A stretch of DNA of 64,000 bases from Ipomoea triloba (GCF_003576645.1 NC_044919.1:23640165-23704164), one strand, 5' to 3'. Positions 21,281 through 36,899 are shown, counted from the stretch's first letter. The notes: generated from the letters alone by a model not told the origin. Translations and numbers: made by a program.

Positions 21281-21389
21281 GCGATGGTGTGCGGTAATGG
21301 CGATGGTGAAGATGAAGTAGCGATGGTCTGGATCTAAAGATGAAGTAGCAATTTTGTTAGGGGGGAGGGGGTATTTAGCCCTAATTATC

Positions 21390-21659
21390 TGTGTCCGAAG
21401 TCGGAACTTCGGACGCAAATAAGGTATAATGTGTTACACCATCTACGTTCGAAGTTCCCATTTCGGACGCAGATGATAGAACGTGCCTGACCATCTGCGT
21501 CCGGAGTGCGTACTTTGGTCGCAGATGGTCCGAGATTAAAAATAATAATTAAATAGTGAACTTTTAATTACAAAAATTTCATAGCATCACATTACACGTC
21601 TAGTGTTTCAACTCCGGACGCAAAATTGTCTTATATTTATGGTCAGTTTTGTACTAGTG
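21390..21659 (-). mobile_element. CACTA 5' terminus and subterminal repeats
   Basis: Multiple direct and inverted copies of a GCGTCCGAAGT-like word (GTCCGAAGTCGGAACTTCGG at 21,392; TTCGAAGTTCCCATTTCGGA; GCGTCCGGAGTGCG; ACTCCGGACGC) precede the end. The last 9 bp, GTACTAGTG, are CACTAGTAC on the minus strand. In CACTA elements such subterminal arrays bind the TNPA-type protein. Confidence 0.75.
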
Positions 21660-23245
21660 ATTTGAATGTAGTTTAGAAATGTTTAGGCTTGGTCGATGAG
21701 ATGCAATGCAATATTTAAAGTACATAAGTAAAGAGGATAGAGAGAGATAGATAGATTTTTATAGTGGTTCGCATGGTTGCAGTATGAGCTAGGCGCTAGT
21801 CGGGCGGTAGACTAGCGCCTAGCTCCTAAGCGGTCTAGGCGGTGCCTAGACAATACCTAGGCAACGACCTATAAAAACAAAAAAATAATGCATCTGTGTG
21901 GGTGTATGTCATATATTAACCAAAAATGTATGTTTATTGTGAATTTGGAAACCTTTTTGGAGAGTATAGGATCAAAGTGGTGAAATCTTAATAATCGAGG
22001 AGTAAAGTGGTAAAATCCTAATAGTCGAAGGACCATTTTAAGTAAAAATTGCATAGTTAAGGACTAAATTGAGCAACTTTGGTAGTCGAGGACCAAAGTG
22101 GTGAAATCATAATAGTCGAGGAACCATTTTAGGTAAAAATTGTATAATTGGGGACGAAATTGAGTAAGTTTAGAAGTCGATGATCAAAGTGGGTATTAAC
22201 TCCTTTTATATGGCATAAATAGGTCAGGTAAAGTGTATCTGGTTTGGGTAGAGATTTATGATTTTAGGACAAAATCCATAAAAGCCCTTGAGAATTCTGT
22301 GATGAATAAGAATAGGGTATGTTTGCTCTTTGAGAATGATACAGTGATATGAAAAATTACCCAAGGAATTATAAGAGTAATTAATGAAGAGAAAGAAAGG
22401 TACTTAAGTAGTCAGATGACGCATTTAATGCCCGTCTCTTCACTCTTGACGGTTGACAGTCCATAGGTAGTAGAGCGCTTACTCCGTATCACGTACTCAA
22501 AATGAATCCCGTCCCACCATGTGTCCATTGCGATCACCTGATCTTTGCATGTTGATATGATCAAACGATTGAGATAATTTAACCATTTATCATTTTGTCT
22601 TTGTGATACTTTCTCAACACTTCGTCCTTTCTCAAAACTTGTTGGTCCCCTTTACAATACTTCATCCTTTATCTTTTGACAAATTTTTTTTGTGATACAA
22701 ATTAGAAGCGTTCGATTATGCTTAAATCAAGGAATATAGAATCATGTTCATCATATTCCCTATAACGAAAATCACACTCAAACGTTTCATGTTGTAGTAT
22801 TTATAATTGAAAATTAAAACAAGTATTTGAATTCAAGATAAAAGAAAGCTAGGAATGAGTTGCTATTTAGACATGATGCATCGTAGTGTTACTTAGGACT
22901 TAAGTTGATTGCATTGCAATGGTTGCTAGTCTTGAGAGGTTTTGCTATTACCTTTCTCTTCTCAGTCTATAAGACAAACTCTTGGATTGGAGCACTTTTA
23001 GGTAACCAATTTCCCTAAGAGACATTTTCGCAAACACTTTGCCTTCACTTCTTTTCCTACATATACCTTTCAGTCTCAAAGCAAGAAAACATCATTGAGT
23101 CAGAGCTACATTGATTCTAGCAATTTCTAGCCTAGAATCAATGCCTTAAAACATTCCTAGAGGTGGCCATACTCTAAGGAAGCATACAAAACATCATGCA
23201 TTTACCATTGTCCATCCGCAGTCCTAACTATTCATGCGGTGCACT
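21660..23245. other. Non-coding region with repeat remnants
   Basis: No gene seen. 21,780-21,865 holds a cluster of GGCGCTAG and CCTAGGC words like those in the hAT-type elements near 31.5 and 32.2 kb. 21,960-22,190 has four copies of a GTCGAGGACCAAAGTGGTGA-like word, resembling the long terminal repeats of the Pack-MULE at 48,950. The remaining ~1 kb shows nothing recognisable. The 5' LTR of the copia element that follows could not be delimited. Confidence 0.5.
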
Positions 23246-23261
23246 AGTCAAGATGCTACAA

Positions 23262-23589
23262 TTTCATGTAAATGATAAAGTCATGAGGTTTCTAAAGGTT
23301 TGAATGATGAATACTTAGGTATTAAATTTCATATTTTCTTGATTGAACCACTACCTTCATTAACTAAAGCTTACGAAATAGTTGTCAAACAAGAGAGGAA
23401 GATAATGTCTAAACAAGTTGATTTTAACAGTTTGAATGTTAATTCTGCCATTATGAAATCTACTGAGAACACAGAGGTAAGTACTGGAAATACACTTGTT
23501 TGTATGACTAGTACAACAGCTAGCAACATTAAGAATTTCAGTTCTAATCAAAATAATAGGAGGCCTCAATACACATATTGTGGAAAATC
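23262..23589 (+). pseudogene. Copia Gag fragment up to the zinc knuckle
   Basis: It encodes VMRFLKG, LNDEYLGIKFHIFLIEPLPS and LTKAYEIVVKQERK, the conserved C-terminal part of plant copia Gag (UBN2 type). RPQYTYCGKS follows, the first Cys of the CCHC knuckle. One base is lost between FLKG and LND. The knuckle is cut by the insertion at 23,590 and continues at 25,276. Confidence 0.8.
23585..23589. repeat. TSD AAATC, left
   Basis: AAATC precedes the LTR-like element and recurs at 25,271-25,275. Confidence 0.85.
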
Positions 23590-25270
23590 TGTTGGTCCCA
23601 AGGGGATGGGGTACAAGTCTAGAGGGGGGGTGAATAGACTTGTATAAGATTTTGCAAATCTTTTCGACCTCTCGTGTGTATTGAACTTAGGATGTTTAGG
23701 TTCGATACCTCACGAGGTGAAGACAAAGTTTTATGCGCAGCGGAAATATTATCCCCTTTTTGGTTAGCACGAGTTTGGGTTAGTTCGAGAGGTGTGATTA
23801 TATGCAGTGCAATCGAGAAGTTAGCGAGAGATAAAAACAGAAAGTAAATGCAAGAGAGATTTTTAAGTGGTTCGGCCAACCCGCCTACTTCCACTCTTCT
23901 TCCAGAAACTCCCTGGAAGGATTGCACTAAAAACTTCCCTTTCTAGTACAATAACGAGCGCTTGAGCTTTGATCACCAAGCCCGCCTCAAGCCTCAGGTT
24001 TTTCGCCCCGCTTCCAGTTACTCCACCTCTCGAGCACTTGACCTTTGATCACCAAGCCCGCGTCAAGCCTCAGGTTTCTTTCGCTCGGACAGCAGCCAGG
24101 ATACTCCACCTCCCTTGCTTAATCCAAAGCAAGACGTTGTTGATAGTCACAGTTGAATGTAACAATCTCCAATCTGACCACAAGCTATCGTGGAATCAAC
24201 TTTGATGTAGAGCAGCTTTGGTCACCTTCTGGATGTATGACAGTTTAGCTTTGTAACTCTCTTCGAACACTAAGATGTGTTCTCTCGCTGTATTGAATAT
24301 CAGGATGATATTCCAAGTTAAGCACTTTGCACTGGAACGTTTTTATCAGACACCTCTTGTTAACCTCTTGACCTCTTTCACAAACCTTGTTTCTTCTGTG
24401 TCTTTACGTCCTTATATATGAGAGTAGAAGAATAGTTCCGTTGGAGGGAAAACTATTCCGTTTGAAATTGGTCTCCCACGCCGAACATGGGTCTTTGCAC
24501 AATTTCAGCATTTTTCATGGAGTAGTGGTCTTGTAACTTGAGCCTTTTGTTTTGTAGTGAATATTCCATATTCCACTTTCTTGAGTTCATGCTTCACTTG
24601 CTTCTTTTGGATAAAGTTACTCTTTTTATGTTCCCATCATTCCTTGTTTGGGGAATCTGACCACTTCAGGATTGGTGCATTTCTTGACCGTTTGTGGTGG
24701 AGGTCTGACGTGTCATCCACTTCCGTCCATTTTGAAACCTCCCGCTCAGCACCTCTTCAATATTTTATCTCCATGATATTCTTCTTCTCCAAACTTAGAG
24801 TATTTTATCTGCACATGTTGACTAACATTCAGCCTCTTGGAGAAGTGCCGGTTTATCGAGACCATAAAAGATGTCTCGACCACTTGATGTTTCAATCCCA
24901 TGTATCGAGAGGTCTATCTCTCGAATATTCTTTACGTCTCGAACTCGATAGGTATATCGAGAGGTCCTTACCTCTCGAACTTGGCTTGTGTCTCGAGACT
25001 TAGTTGATGTCTCGTAGACCCTTATTCCTCCAGAGTTGTCTCGTGCCTGCTTCTGATCTATCTGTTTGCTTACAACACGAAAACTTCTAAGTTGTTCAAA
25101 CAAGTTTACCTTAAGCTTAAATATTTCCCGAGTTGAGCTCAAATTACCCGGTTGTATTTTCGCTCTTAGTTTACTTATCGAACTTACATTGTTTTGCCTA
25201 TGTATCGAGACTTGGGGATTCTTACTTAACAGTTGGTATCATCAAAACCTATTACATGATGTTCCTAACA
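23590..25270 (+). mobile_element. LTR-like element (probable solo LTR), 1,681 bp, family Y
   Basis: It starts TGTTGGTCCCAAGGGG and ends GATGTTCCTAACA (TGTT...AACA ends) with a 5 bp AAATC duplication. The reconstructed target reads through the copia Gag zinc knuckle. The same start sequence occurs at 61,619 and 63,652 with different flanks, confirming the left boundary. The interior has no retroviral domain and no internal pair of LTRs. The hallmark CTAGAGGGGGGGTGAATAG lies at 23,620. It fits a solo LTR best. A short non-autonomous element is the alternative. Confidence 0.75.
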
Positions 25271-25275
25271 AAATC

Positions 25276-25826
25276 TGGTTAAATTGTCGATAGATGCATG
25301 AGAAACATAGTTTATCAATCGGGTTTCATAGCAAGGAGCAAACAATCTCAGCAAGCATCAGGACAAAATCAAGGCCAAAATTATATAACCTCTTCTCAAG
25401 TAGAGATTGACAAGTTTGGTGTCACTACTAATCAGCTTAAGAACTTGATGGCTTACCTTCAGAGTCATACTACTACAAATGAAGTTCTATCCACCAATTC
25501 AGTATCTGGCAAAGGGAGTTCCACTGCAGTTGCTGTCACAGCTTGTACTCCCAGTAGCAATACCACATAATCTAGCTTGCTATCAAAGTTCTTGCCTCTT
25601 CAAGATACTATTGCAAAAGGTAAGTTTGTTTCTATTGTATTTGCTAATGGAGTTATGAATAATTATGTATCCTTTACTTGGATAATTGACATTAGAGTTA
25701 CAGATCACATTGTCAACGGTCTACATTATTATGACTCTTATATGCTAGTCAATAGTGCCACTGTTAAGTTGCCAAATGGAAGCAATTTGGTTGTCGATCA
25801 TATTAGTGACATAAAACTTTCTAGTA
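25276..25826 (+). pseudogene. Copia Gag C-terminus and protease
   Basis: After the insertion the frame resumes within the zinc knuckle, then gives a Gln/Asn-rich linker (SGQNQGQNYITSSQVEIDKF). The protease region follows with WIIDIRVTDHIVNG, where functional copia proteases have WI(I/L)DSGA(T/S)DH. The catalytic Ser-Gly after Asp is replaced by Ile-Arg, so the protease is dead. VKLPNGSNLVV follows as in the family. A stop separates the two parts at about 25,570. Confidence 0.8.
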
Positions 25827-26085
25827 CTCCCTCCGTCCCATTTTGGTTGTCTGGTTCGTTTAACGAGGCTTGACTGAAGTTATTTTTAATCCAATTTTTC
25901 ATAATATTAAGTTTAGTATTAATATATAAAATTTATATATTTAGAAACTACATCAAAAGTACTATTAAACACACAAAAATTAAATTTAAAAATAATAAAA
26001 AATTACTAACGAAAATAAGCAATGAAGAAAGAGTTGGTTTGACCAATGAATAGTAAATAGGACAGGTAAAATGGGACAGATGGAG
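25827..26085. mobile_element. Stowaway MITE in copia protease/integrase linker
   Basis: The ends are CTCCCTCCGTCCCATTTTGG and, at the right, AAAATGGGACAGATGGAG, flanked by TA. The 259 bp interior is non-coding. Its ends match the mariner element at 17,582, so that transposase family is a plausible source of mobility. Confidence 0.9.
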
Positions 26086-26087
26086 TA

Positions 26088-27355
26088 CTATTTTTCTTAA
26101 GGGTGTCTTTCATGTTTCATCTTTTGGGCTCAATCTTCTCTCAACAAGTAAGCTAACCAGAGATTTAAGTTGTTGCTTGACTATCTTAGTTGATTGTTGT
26201 TTTATTTAGAAAATGAATGGATGCAAGATAATTGGTATAGATAAAGAGTCAAATGGGCTTTACTACATTTCAAGTCCATTTTTGCAAGAGACTAGAGTTC
26301 ATGGTTTGGGTAACAATGCATTTTCTTCGAGTTACAATTATGCTTGTTCTCAGTTGTTGCATTAAAGATTAGGACACCTTCCCATTAATAAGCCGCAACA
26401 CATTGAGACATTGATTTTTCTAGTAATAAAAATTTTGTTTGTGATACATGTCATTATGCAAAGCAAAAAGGAATTCCTTTCCTATAAGCACTACATCTTC
26501 TTCATGTTGCTTTGAATTTGTTGATACTGACATTTTGGGACCCTTCTCCATTGCATCCTTGAGTGGGGATTACTATTTTCTTACAGTAGTTGATTATTAT
26601 AGTAGATGTACATGGGTGCACTTAATAGCTCATAAATCACAAGCAAAGGATCTTTTACAAAATTTTGTGCTTATGTATTAATGCAGTTTAGTGCTCATAT
26701 TAAAACCATTAGAAATGATAATGGTCCAAAATTTCATATGCCTGGATTTTCTAGCTCAAAGGGAATATTGCATCAAAGGTCATGTGTTGATACTCCCCAA
26801 CAAAATGGTTTAATTGAAAGAAAACATCAGCACATTTTAAGTGTAGCTAGAGCAACCAAAATACATACTCATTTACCTCTAAATTTTTAGGGAGACTATG
26901 TGCTGCATAGTGTTTATCTTATCAATAGAATGCCTTTTCCTCTTATCAATAACAACACTCCCTTTTAGTTATTATATGATACTACACCTGAGTATATCAA
27001 TTTGAAGATTTTTGGATGCATGTGTTTTGTATCAACATTGGCTCACAATCGAAATAAAATGGCTAATAGAGATAGAAAGTGTGTTTTTATTGGAATGTCT
27101 ACAGGAGTCAAGGGATATACACTATATGACATTGATACTGGTCAAGTATTCATTTCTAGGGATGTGAAGTTCTATAAATCTATTTTCCCTTTTTCAACAG
27201 GACACACTATCAATTCACAGGGACTAGTTCTACCCCTTGTTGATACTGTAAATGATTTCTCCTTTCCTATTAGCCATTCTGATATTGTTCTTGAACCAAA
27301 CATTGAACGCGCTGCTACATCCATTCATCCAGAAGCTCAAATTGATCATAGCTAG
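26088..27355 (+). pseudogene. Copia GAG-pre-integrase and integrase
   Basis: GAG-pre-integrase is recognised by GLYYISSPFL and LLH-RLGHLPINKPQH (26,345-26,400). The integrase core follows with FVDTDILGPF, YYFLTVVDYYSRCTWVHLIA (26,510-26,640), IKTIRNDNGPKFHMPGF and DTPQQNGLIERKHQHILSVA. The three acidic sites appear as D, D and E in their usual motifs. The C-terminal part contains KIFGCMCFVSTLAHNRNK and KCVFIGMSTGVKGYTLYD. Stops at about 26,370, 26,680, 26,890 and 26,970 show decay. Confidence 0.88.
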
Positions 27356-27529
27356 GGACTTAGAAGGTCTTCTAGACAAAGCCAATTACCTATCAGGTTG
27401 CATGATTATAACTTCCCCTATCCCTTATGCAATGTCCTCTCTTATCAAGGTTTATCTTCCGCACATAATGCTTTCTCTATGGCAATCTCTTTTGTTTTTA
27501 ATCCCAAAACCTACAACCAAGCTATCAAA

Positions 27530-28345
27530 TATCATTGTTGGAGAAAAGCTTTGCAAGCTGAAATTCAAGCATTAGAATCTAATCACACTTGGGTTCTCAC
27601 TGAATTGCCACTTAGAAAAGTCCCCATTAGTTGTAAATGGGTTTTTCGAATCAAGTACAAACCCAATGGCAGCATATAAAGATACAAAGCAAGGCTTGTG
27701 GTAAAGGGATACACACAATAGTTTGGAATTGACTATCTCGATACTTTTTCCCCTGTAGCTAGGATGACAACTATTAGGACCTTGCTTGTTGTTATAGTTA
27801 CCCAAGGTTGGCACTTACATCAACTTTATATTAATAATGCCTTCCTACATGGAGATTTGGAGGAAGAGATGTACATGGTCCTGCCACCAGGTTTTGAGCA
27901 TACTAAATCCAATCAAGTTTGTAAACTCATGCGATCACTTTATGGTCTCAAACAAGCAAGTAGACAATGACATGCTAAACTCACTACTCCCTTGTTGTCC
28001 AATGGTTTCAAACAAGCATTTGCTTATCCTTCACTCTTCACTATATTAGAAAGTGGTTCTTTTATGGCTTTCTTGATCTATGTAGATGATATCATTCTAG
28101 CTAGTGACATCATAAACATGATTGATGCTTTGAAGCAATTTTTGGATGAAGCTTTCAAAATTAAGGACCTTGGTGTCCTCAAATACTTCTTAGGCATTGA
28201 ATTAGCAGGATCCTCAAAGGGGCTACATCGAAGATATATTCTGGACATTCTAGATAAAACAAGCTTCTTAGATTGCAAGCCTGCCCCTAGCCCCATAGTT
28301 CCTAGTCGGAAGTTGGCCCATGGTGATAGTGCTCCACTAGCATAT
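27530..28345 (+). pseudogene. Copia reverse transcriptase
   Basis: [78 protein letters not shown] and [10 protein letters not shown] are all canonical copia RT segments. The catalytic YVDD box is present (FLIYVDDIILAS, about 28,072-28,107). DLGVLKYFLGIELA follows. Stops at 27,678, 27,721 and 27,968 and short deletions disable it. Confidence 0.9.
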
Positions 28346-29030
28346 GTGAGTTTCTATAGAAGATTAGTAGGGAGATAGCTCTATCTCTATCTCACTACTA
28401 CCAGACCTGATATTACTTTTGCAGTTCACCAATTGAGCCAATTCATTGATAGTCCTACTCAAATCCACCTTGTTGCAGCACATAAAGTTCTTCGATTTTT
28501 TAAATCAGCACTTGGAAAAGGTCTATTCTTCCCTACCACCTCTACTATTCATGTTCAAGCCTTTGCTGATGCAAACTAGACAACTTGCCCAGATACCAGG
28601 AAGTCAGTACCTGGTTTTTGTATTTTCTTAGGTGATTCTCTCATTTTTTGGAAGTCTAAGAAGTAACCCACAGTTGCAAGGTCAAGTTCAAAGGCAGAAT
28701 ATAGGGTCCTTGGTATTGTTGTTTGTGAACTACAATGGTTGCAGTGCTTATTATATTACTTGCAAGTTGCTCCTTCCAAATTGGCTACACTATTTTGTAT
28801 AGTAAATCAGCTATTGCCATATCTGAGAATCATGTTTTCCATGAGAAGACTAAACACATCAAGAGTGATTATCACCTCGTTAGGGAAAAGGTTCAGAAGG
28901 GCTTGCTTAAACTTCTATATGTTCCCACTGCAAATCAACTTATTGATGAATTCACCAAACCACTGCAAGTACCTACCTTTCGATTGTTTCATTCTAAGCT
29001 AGTGCTTGTTGATATTTATGCTCCAGCTTA
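28346..29030 (+). pseudogene. Copia RNase H and element 3' end
   Basis: TTTRPDITFAVHQLSQFIDS, AAHKVLRFFKS, FADAN, TRKSVPGFCIFLGDSLIFWK and SKAEYR mark the copia RNase H domain, with the Asp of FADAD altered to Asn. NHVFHEKTKHIKSDYHLVRE and LIDEFTKPLQVPTFR give the C-terminal tail. The polyprotein frame is broken at least three times. Confidence 0.85.
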
Positions 29031-30614
29031 CAGAGGGGGTAACAAAAGATATTGTGAATGCTATAAAAATGACAACAAAGAAATAAGTTTGGTGAGAGCG
29101 GTTATTATCTAGAGATGTCCTATATAAACATGTTATCCATCTTTGTTCTAATTTTTTTCCAAACACGAATGAAAGTTCTTTTTTTCTGATCTTGCATTAG
29201 TGGTAGTGTTTGCATGTCTGGCCAGAGCTTTCTCGTGCGTTGAGAGCATTTTTTTTTTTTTGCTATATAAGTATTGCACTATTGCATTATTTACGAAGTA
29301 TGTATACTTATCATATTTATTAAACCACAGTAAGTACATACTTATATGGAAAAAGATGATATATTTAATTTACAACTCCATTAAATCCAATCTCTTTTAT
29401 CTCCATTATCTCTCACATTCTTTTCTTTCTCCTCTCTTATTTACTCCCCTCTCTTCTCACAATCGTGTTCTCCTCCTTCCCATTCGAAAGTGTTGATGGT
29501 AGTGGGGCGTAAGCAGCAAGAAGTTGACAAATTTTTTTATGACAAATGGCAAACGATGAATGACGGTAGTCTTGGACAGCAGACAACAAACAACATTAGT
29601 TCTTGGTGATCGGTATTAGTTTTGGCAACAAATCATGAGTTTTTGAACGGTATGACAAATTTGGACATACTCTTGAAATACATATGAAATATAAGAGGTT
29701 TAAATTTTTGAATGAACAATAAAAGTTACACTAAGACTACCATTTTGACAAGTCAAACCCATAATGAGAGTGTAGTTTTTCATATTTTTGTTCATAGTTT
29801 CAAAAGTTCACAAATCTGTCCCTATCTTCAAATTCTTTACATTTTATGGTCTATGAGTCAAATCCATGTAGTCACCCAAGCCAAAAGGTGGTGAAGTAGT
29901 GTGACTTCTTATGAAATTGTCTATTTGTCTCTTAAAAGCTTTGGGTCTCTGTAGTGCTCTCTCTGATATGTATGTGTTTAAACTCTATATTCTTTGAAAA
30001 TTATATTAACTCCTTTTTGGACAGAAATGTGCATCACATCGTGCTTCTCGCTTGGTGCACTTTACAAAGAAGCGCTTACAAAATTGTCTAATTGTCTCTT
30101 AAAAGCTTTAGATCTATGTAGTGCTCGTACTTATGTGTTTGAACTTTGAAGTACTACCCTAAATTTATCTTGTAAATTATATTGATTCCTATTTTAGACA
30201 AAAGTGTGCTTCATGTCATACTTCTCACTTGGTGTGAAAGACCTATCAAAGATGTGAAAGTATCGATTTCGACTAAGGTTCTTTTGAAGTGCTTCACAAA
30301 GAAGCGCTCATTTTGCTACACCCTCATATTTTAAATCACTTTGTTGTATCTATGACGTGAAAGGGTTGCTCACCTTTGCTTTATTACTTAAACGATCACC
30401 TTCCACTAACATAAGAGCAATACTTGCTCCATTTTACTAATTTCAAATTACTTTATACTAATTCGGTCTTGAAAATCAAATCCTTCCGTATGAAAAGAAT
30501 TTCTTTAATTAATTTTGTTTACTTTTAATTTTTGGTTGTTCCTTGCATTGAAAAAACTATTAAAATATACTAATTCGATCATTTATTATTAAATTGAAGA
30601 ATCACATATATAAA
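29031..30614. other. Intergenic region with a ~167 bp imperfect tandem duplication
   Basis: No gene seen. The start may contain remains of the copia 3' LTR. 29,914-30,075 and 30,081-30,310 share AAATTGTCTA, TCTCTTAAAAGCTTT, TGTAGTGCTC, TATGTGTTT and CACAAAGAAGCGCT in order, an old tandem duplication with later insertions. The remainder is AT-rich and unremarkable. Confidence 0.6.
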
Positions 30615-30708
30615 TTTGGGGGTCATTTTACAAATAAGGAAACAATGTATGCTAGAAAGTAGAACGAATTTCGCTCCTGTCACTGGGAATCCTCCGCTGT
30701 AGAATCCT

Positions 30709-30744
30709 AACCCTAAACGAGTATCTGAAGCACTACATATAAAA
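30709..30744 (+). promoter_or_regulatory. RPL19-1 core promoter: telo-box and TATA box
   Basis: AACCCTAAAC at 30,709-30,718 is a telo-box, a common element of plant ribosomal protein promoters. CATATAAAA at 30,736-30,744 is the TATA box, followed about 20-30 bases later by a pyrimidine-rich start region (TTCCTTTCTTCTAC). Both are conserved in RPL19-2. Confidence 0.8.
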
Positions 30745-30813
30745 GCTGCAGTGCTTCCTTTCTTCTACACGCTTGGGCTGCAATCCTAGCACCGAGGAGG
30801 CCAGGAAGCAACG

Positions 30814-34691
<3,878 letters not shown>

Positions 34692-35614
34692 ATGATGAGA
34701 TCTCTCTTGGAAAGGTGATGTTGAGACATTGTTCCTCCAGACATCATATGTACTGTTTTTTGGTCAATTTTGTTGTTAAAACACTGGTTGAATGTTTCTG
34801 TTATTGTAATACATACTTTGTGTCACCTAATGTGCTTCATTATCTTTGTGATTTTTGTCTTCACTAGAAGGTAACAGGAAAGTTTTGGTTGACAGAATGA
34901 CAGTTGGATTAATTTTATTTACTCTATATTTTTCTTTCTTTCAAGAGCAAATGATAGCTCCTTTCCCTGCTGACTTATATGGACCTGATAGATTTCTTAA
35001 CAAAATTTTCAAATAGTATTTTTATTATGAAAATTTTCAATTTATAATTGGGTTGAATTTGGGTGAATTTCTCTTTTTTATCGTGCAGACAACATATTTG
35101 GAAATTATCCTTTTCCTCTAATAAAATTAAGATGTGGGAGTTTACTTATCATTTTTCGTGTCTATTATCATCAGAGGAAAGAGCCTCAAATACCTTCTGG
35201 GTTAATTCGAATTGACTAAAAATCTGAACAATAAGGATCAATTGTGCATAGTAAATCAATAACAGCTAGAAAGGCTTCCTGCCCCCAAACAGTGATGGTT
35301 ACAATTGTTATATTATGGATACAATTGTTATATTATGGATTATGGTCTATCTTACATTATGGATTTTGGTCAAAAAATTATGTTATGTGCGTCTTCAAGT
35401 ATAAGAGAATTTTTTATTGTTGGTCCCACAAGTATAAGATCATTTTCACATTTTGGTCCTAACTATTAAAACTTTTAGATTTAGTTTCATGATTTTTAAA
35501 TTCTTACCACCTAATTAAAATTTCAGTCACCGATGACCATGTTTTTGGCGAATGGGTTATTTCAAGGGTGAAATTGTCATTTTCTATTTTTATTTTTAAA
35601 TTCATTTTTTTCTC
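34692..35614. other. RPL19-1 3' flank
   Basis: It contains the presumed 3' UTR, conserved with 58,784-59,420 up to about 35,320. Beyond that lies a 20 bp direct repeat (ATACAATTGTTATATTATGG) and AT-rich DNA without genes up to the next LTR. Confidence 0.6.
35610..35614. repeat. TSD TTCTC, left
   Basis: TTCTC precedes the left LTR and recurs at 45,826-45,830. Confidence 0.88.
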
Positions 35615-35911
35615 TGATAGAACTAAATTGTTCTCTATGCTTTGTAGGTATAACAGTATATGTAAAGTGTAAAGATGATGAGAGAACTTGCCCAAAAGAA
35701 GCATTTTTATTCATTGTTCTTCCATAGCTCTAAAGAGAAGGGAGAGCATTACTTCAAGGGTGCTGTTTTTCTAGAGATAGAGAGCCAAGAGAGGCAAAAG
35801 TCCCTAACTTGAAGGGTTAGGGCCCTTTATATAGGCTTCTAATCACGTACCCAATACCGTATAAATATCCAAAATATGTATAGCGGTAATCCCGGGGTAT
35901 ATTTCCCATCA
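35615..35911 (-). repeat. 3' LTR of large family X member
   Basis: 297 bp. On the minus strand it runs TGATGGGAAATATACCCC ... CAATTTAGTTCTATCA, with TATA box CCTATATAAAGGGCCC. It differs from its partner at about a dozen positions by eye. Confidence 0.9.
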
Positions 35912-36229
35912 AGTAGCCCCCAGTTCGAGCCCTGATGTCGAGTCAACAAGGAAAGGGTCGGGCTGGAAGACTAGCCTTACGGTCCGCAACTTACGCTCGT
36001 TGCCTCATTAAAAACTTTGGGCTAAGAAAAAACCCAATGGAAAAAAATCATAGCCAAGGAAAAAAAGCACAACTTTAAGCGCCAATGATGAAGAGTTCGA
36101 GCTTGAAAGAACTGACCGTTTGCCTCGTTAAAAACCTTAGGCCAAGAAAAAACCCAATGAGAAAAAATCTTAGCTAAGGAAAAAGAGCACAACCTAAAGC
36201 ACAGTCTTTTGGGCTATAATCTAGGGATC

Positions 36230-36760
36230 GGATTTGCAATATGACTGAGATGCCGAATTTTACCGATCTAGGAGTAGGGTTTACACCAATCGTGATTGGA
36301 TTTTGAAATGAGATCTAGCGATCATGCCTTACCAATCAAGGGATTGGATTTGCCCGAGGCAAAATGCTGACTTGTCAGGCTGAATTGCCTACCTCGTAGG
36401 GCTTAAGGTCGGGAACTGGTCCTGAGCTAACTATGCCGGTGATGGCGATGCCGATCTAATCAGGCTTACAATGCCGGTGGTGGTAGTGTCGACCTAACCG
36501 GACTTAACTGCCTACTATGTAGGACTTATGCCGAGATATGGTCTCGGGCCCACCGAGCCGATGGTGACGATGTCGACCTAATCAGGTTTATAGCGCCGGT
36601 GGTGGTAATGCCGACCTAATTGGACTTAACTGCCTACCATTTAGGACAATGCCGAGATATGGTCTCGGGCTCATCATGCCGATGGTGGCAATGCCGACCT
36701 AATCGGACTTATAGCACCGGTGGTGGTAATGCCAACCTAACCAGGCTTTGCACACGACTA
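36230..36760 (-). repeat. Family X short-repeat array (GCCGGTGGTGGTAATGCCGA units)
   Basis: Units with ATGCCGACCTAATCGGACTT, TGCCGAGATATGGTCTCGGG and GGTGGTGGTAATGCCGACCT recur at roughly 60-130 bp. It is the reverse-orientation counterpart of 10,315-10,660. Confidence 0.8.
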
Positions 36761-36899
36761 ATCTATTTATATGACCGTGTACAATTTACAAAGTGAATTA
36801 AAAAATTCACAAGCTTTTAAAACTTCAACTTCGCTCGGTCGCAACTTCGAACAGGCGGGCTCGAGCATTTGATGGAGTTTGCAGATCTTAATGATCGTA

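Larger units (their letters stand above)
1..21659 (-). mobile_element. CACTA (En/Spm) transposon, 5' end at 21,659, other end outside window; heavily nested
   Basis: The right terminus reads, on the minus strand, CACTAGTACAAAACTGACC, a CACTA-type inverted terminus. It is followed inward by repeated subterminal words around GCGTCCGAAGT at 21,395-21,620. Minus-strand coding remnants then appear in the order expected of a plant CACTA element: transposase-associated domain (8.3-7.65 kb, with its first residues at 11.3 kb), DUF4218 and DUF4216 (3.48-2.46 kb), a Transposase_24-like second gene (2.35-0.85 kb) and a Ulp1-like segment (0.3-0.13 kb). The core TNP2 catalytic region is missing. The assignment to one element is inference from gene order and orientation. 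The left terminus and the 3 bp target duplication cannot be seen. Confidence 0.7.
23250..29030 (+). mobile_element. Decayed Ty1/copia retrotransposon
   Basis: Domains occur in copia order on the plus strand: gag, zinc knuckle, protease, GAG-pre-integrase, integrase, reverse transcriptase, RNase H. Many stops and frameshifts interrupt them. It is split by an LTR-like element (23,590-25,270) and a Stowaway MITE (25,827-26,085). A purine-rich AGAGGGGG at 29,032 may be the polypurine tract, and a TATATAAAC at about 29,122 may lie in the 3' LTR. I could not pair two LTRs. Confidence 0.85.
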
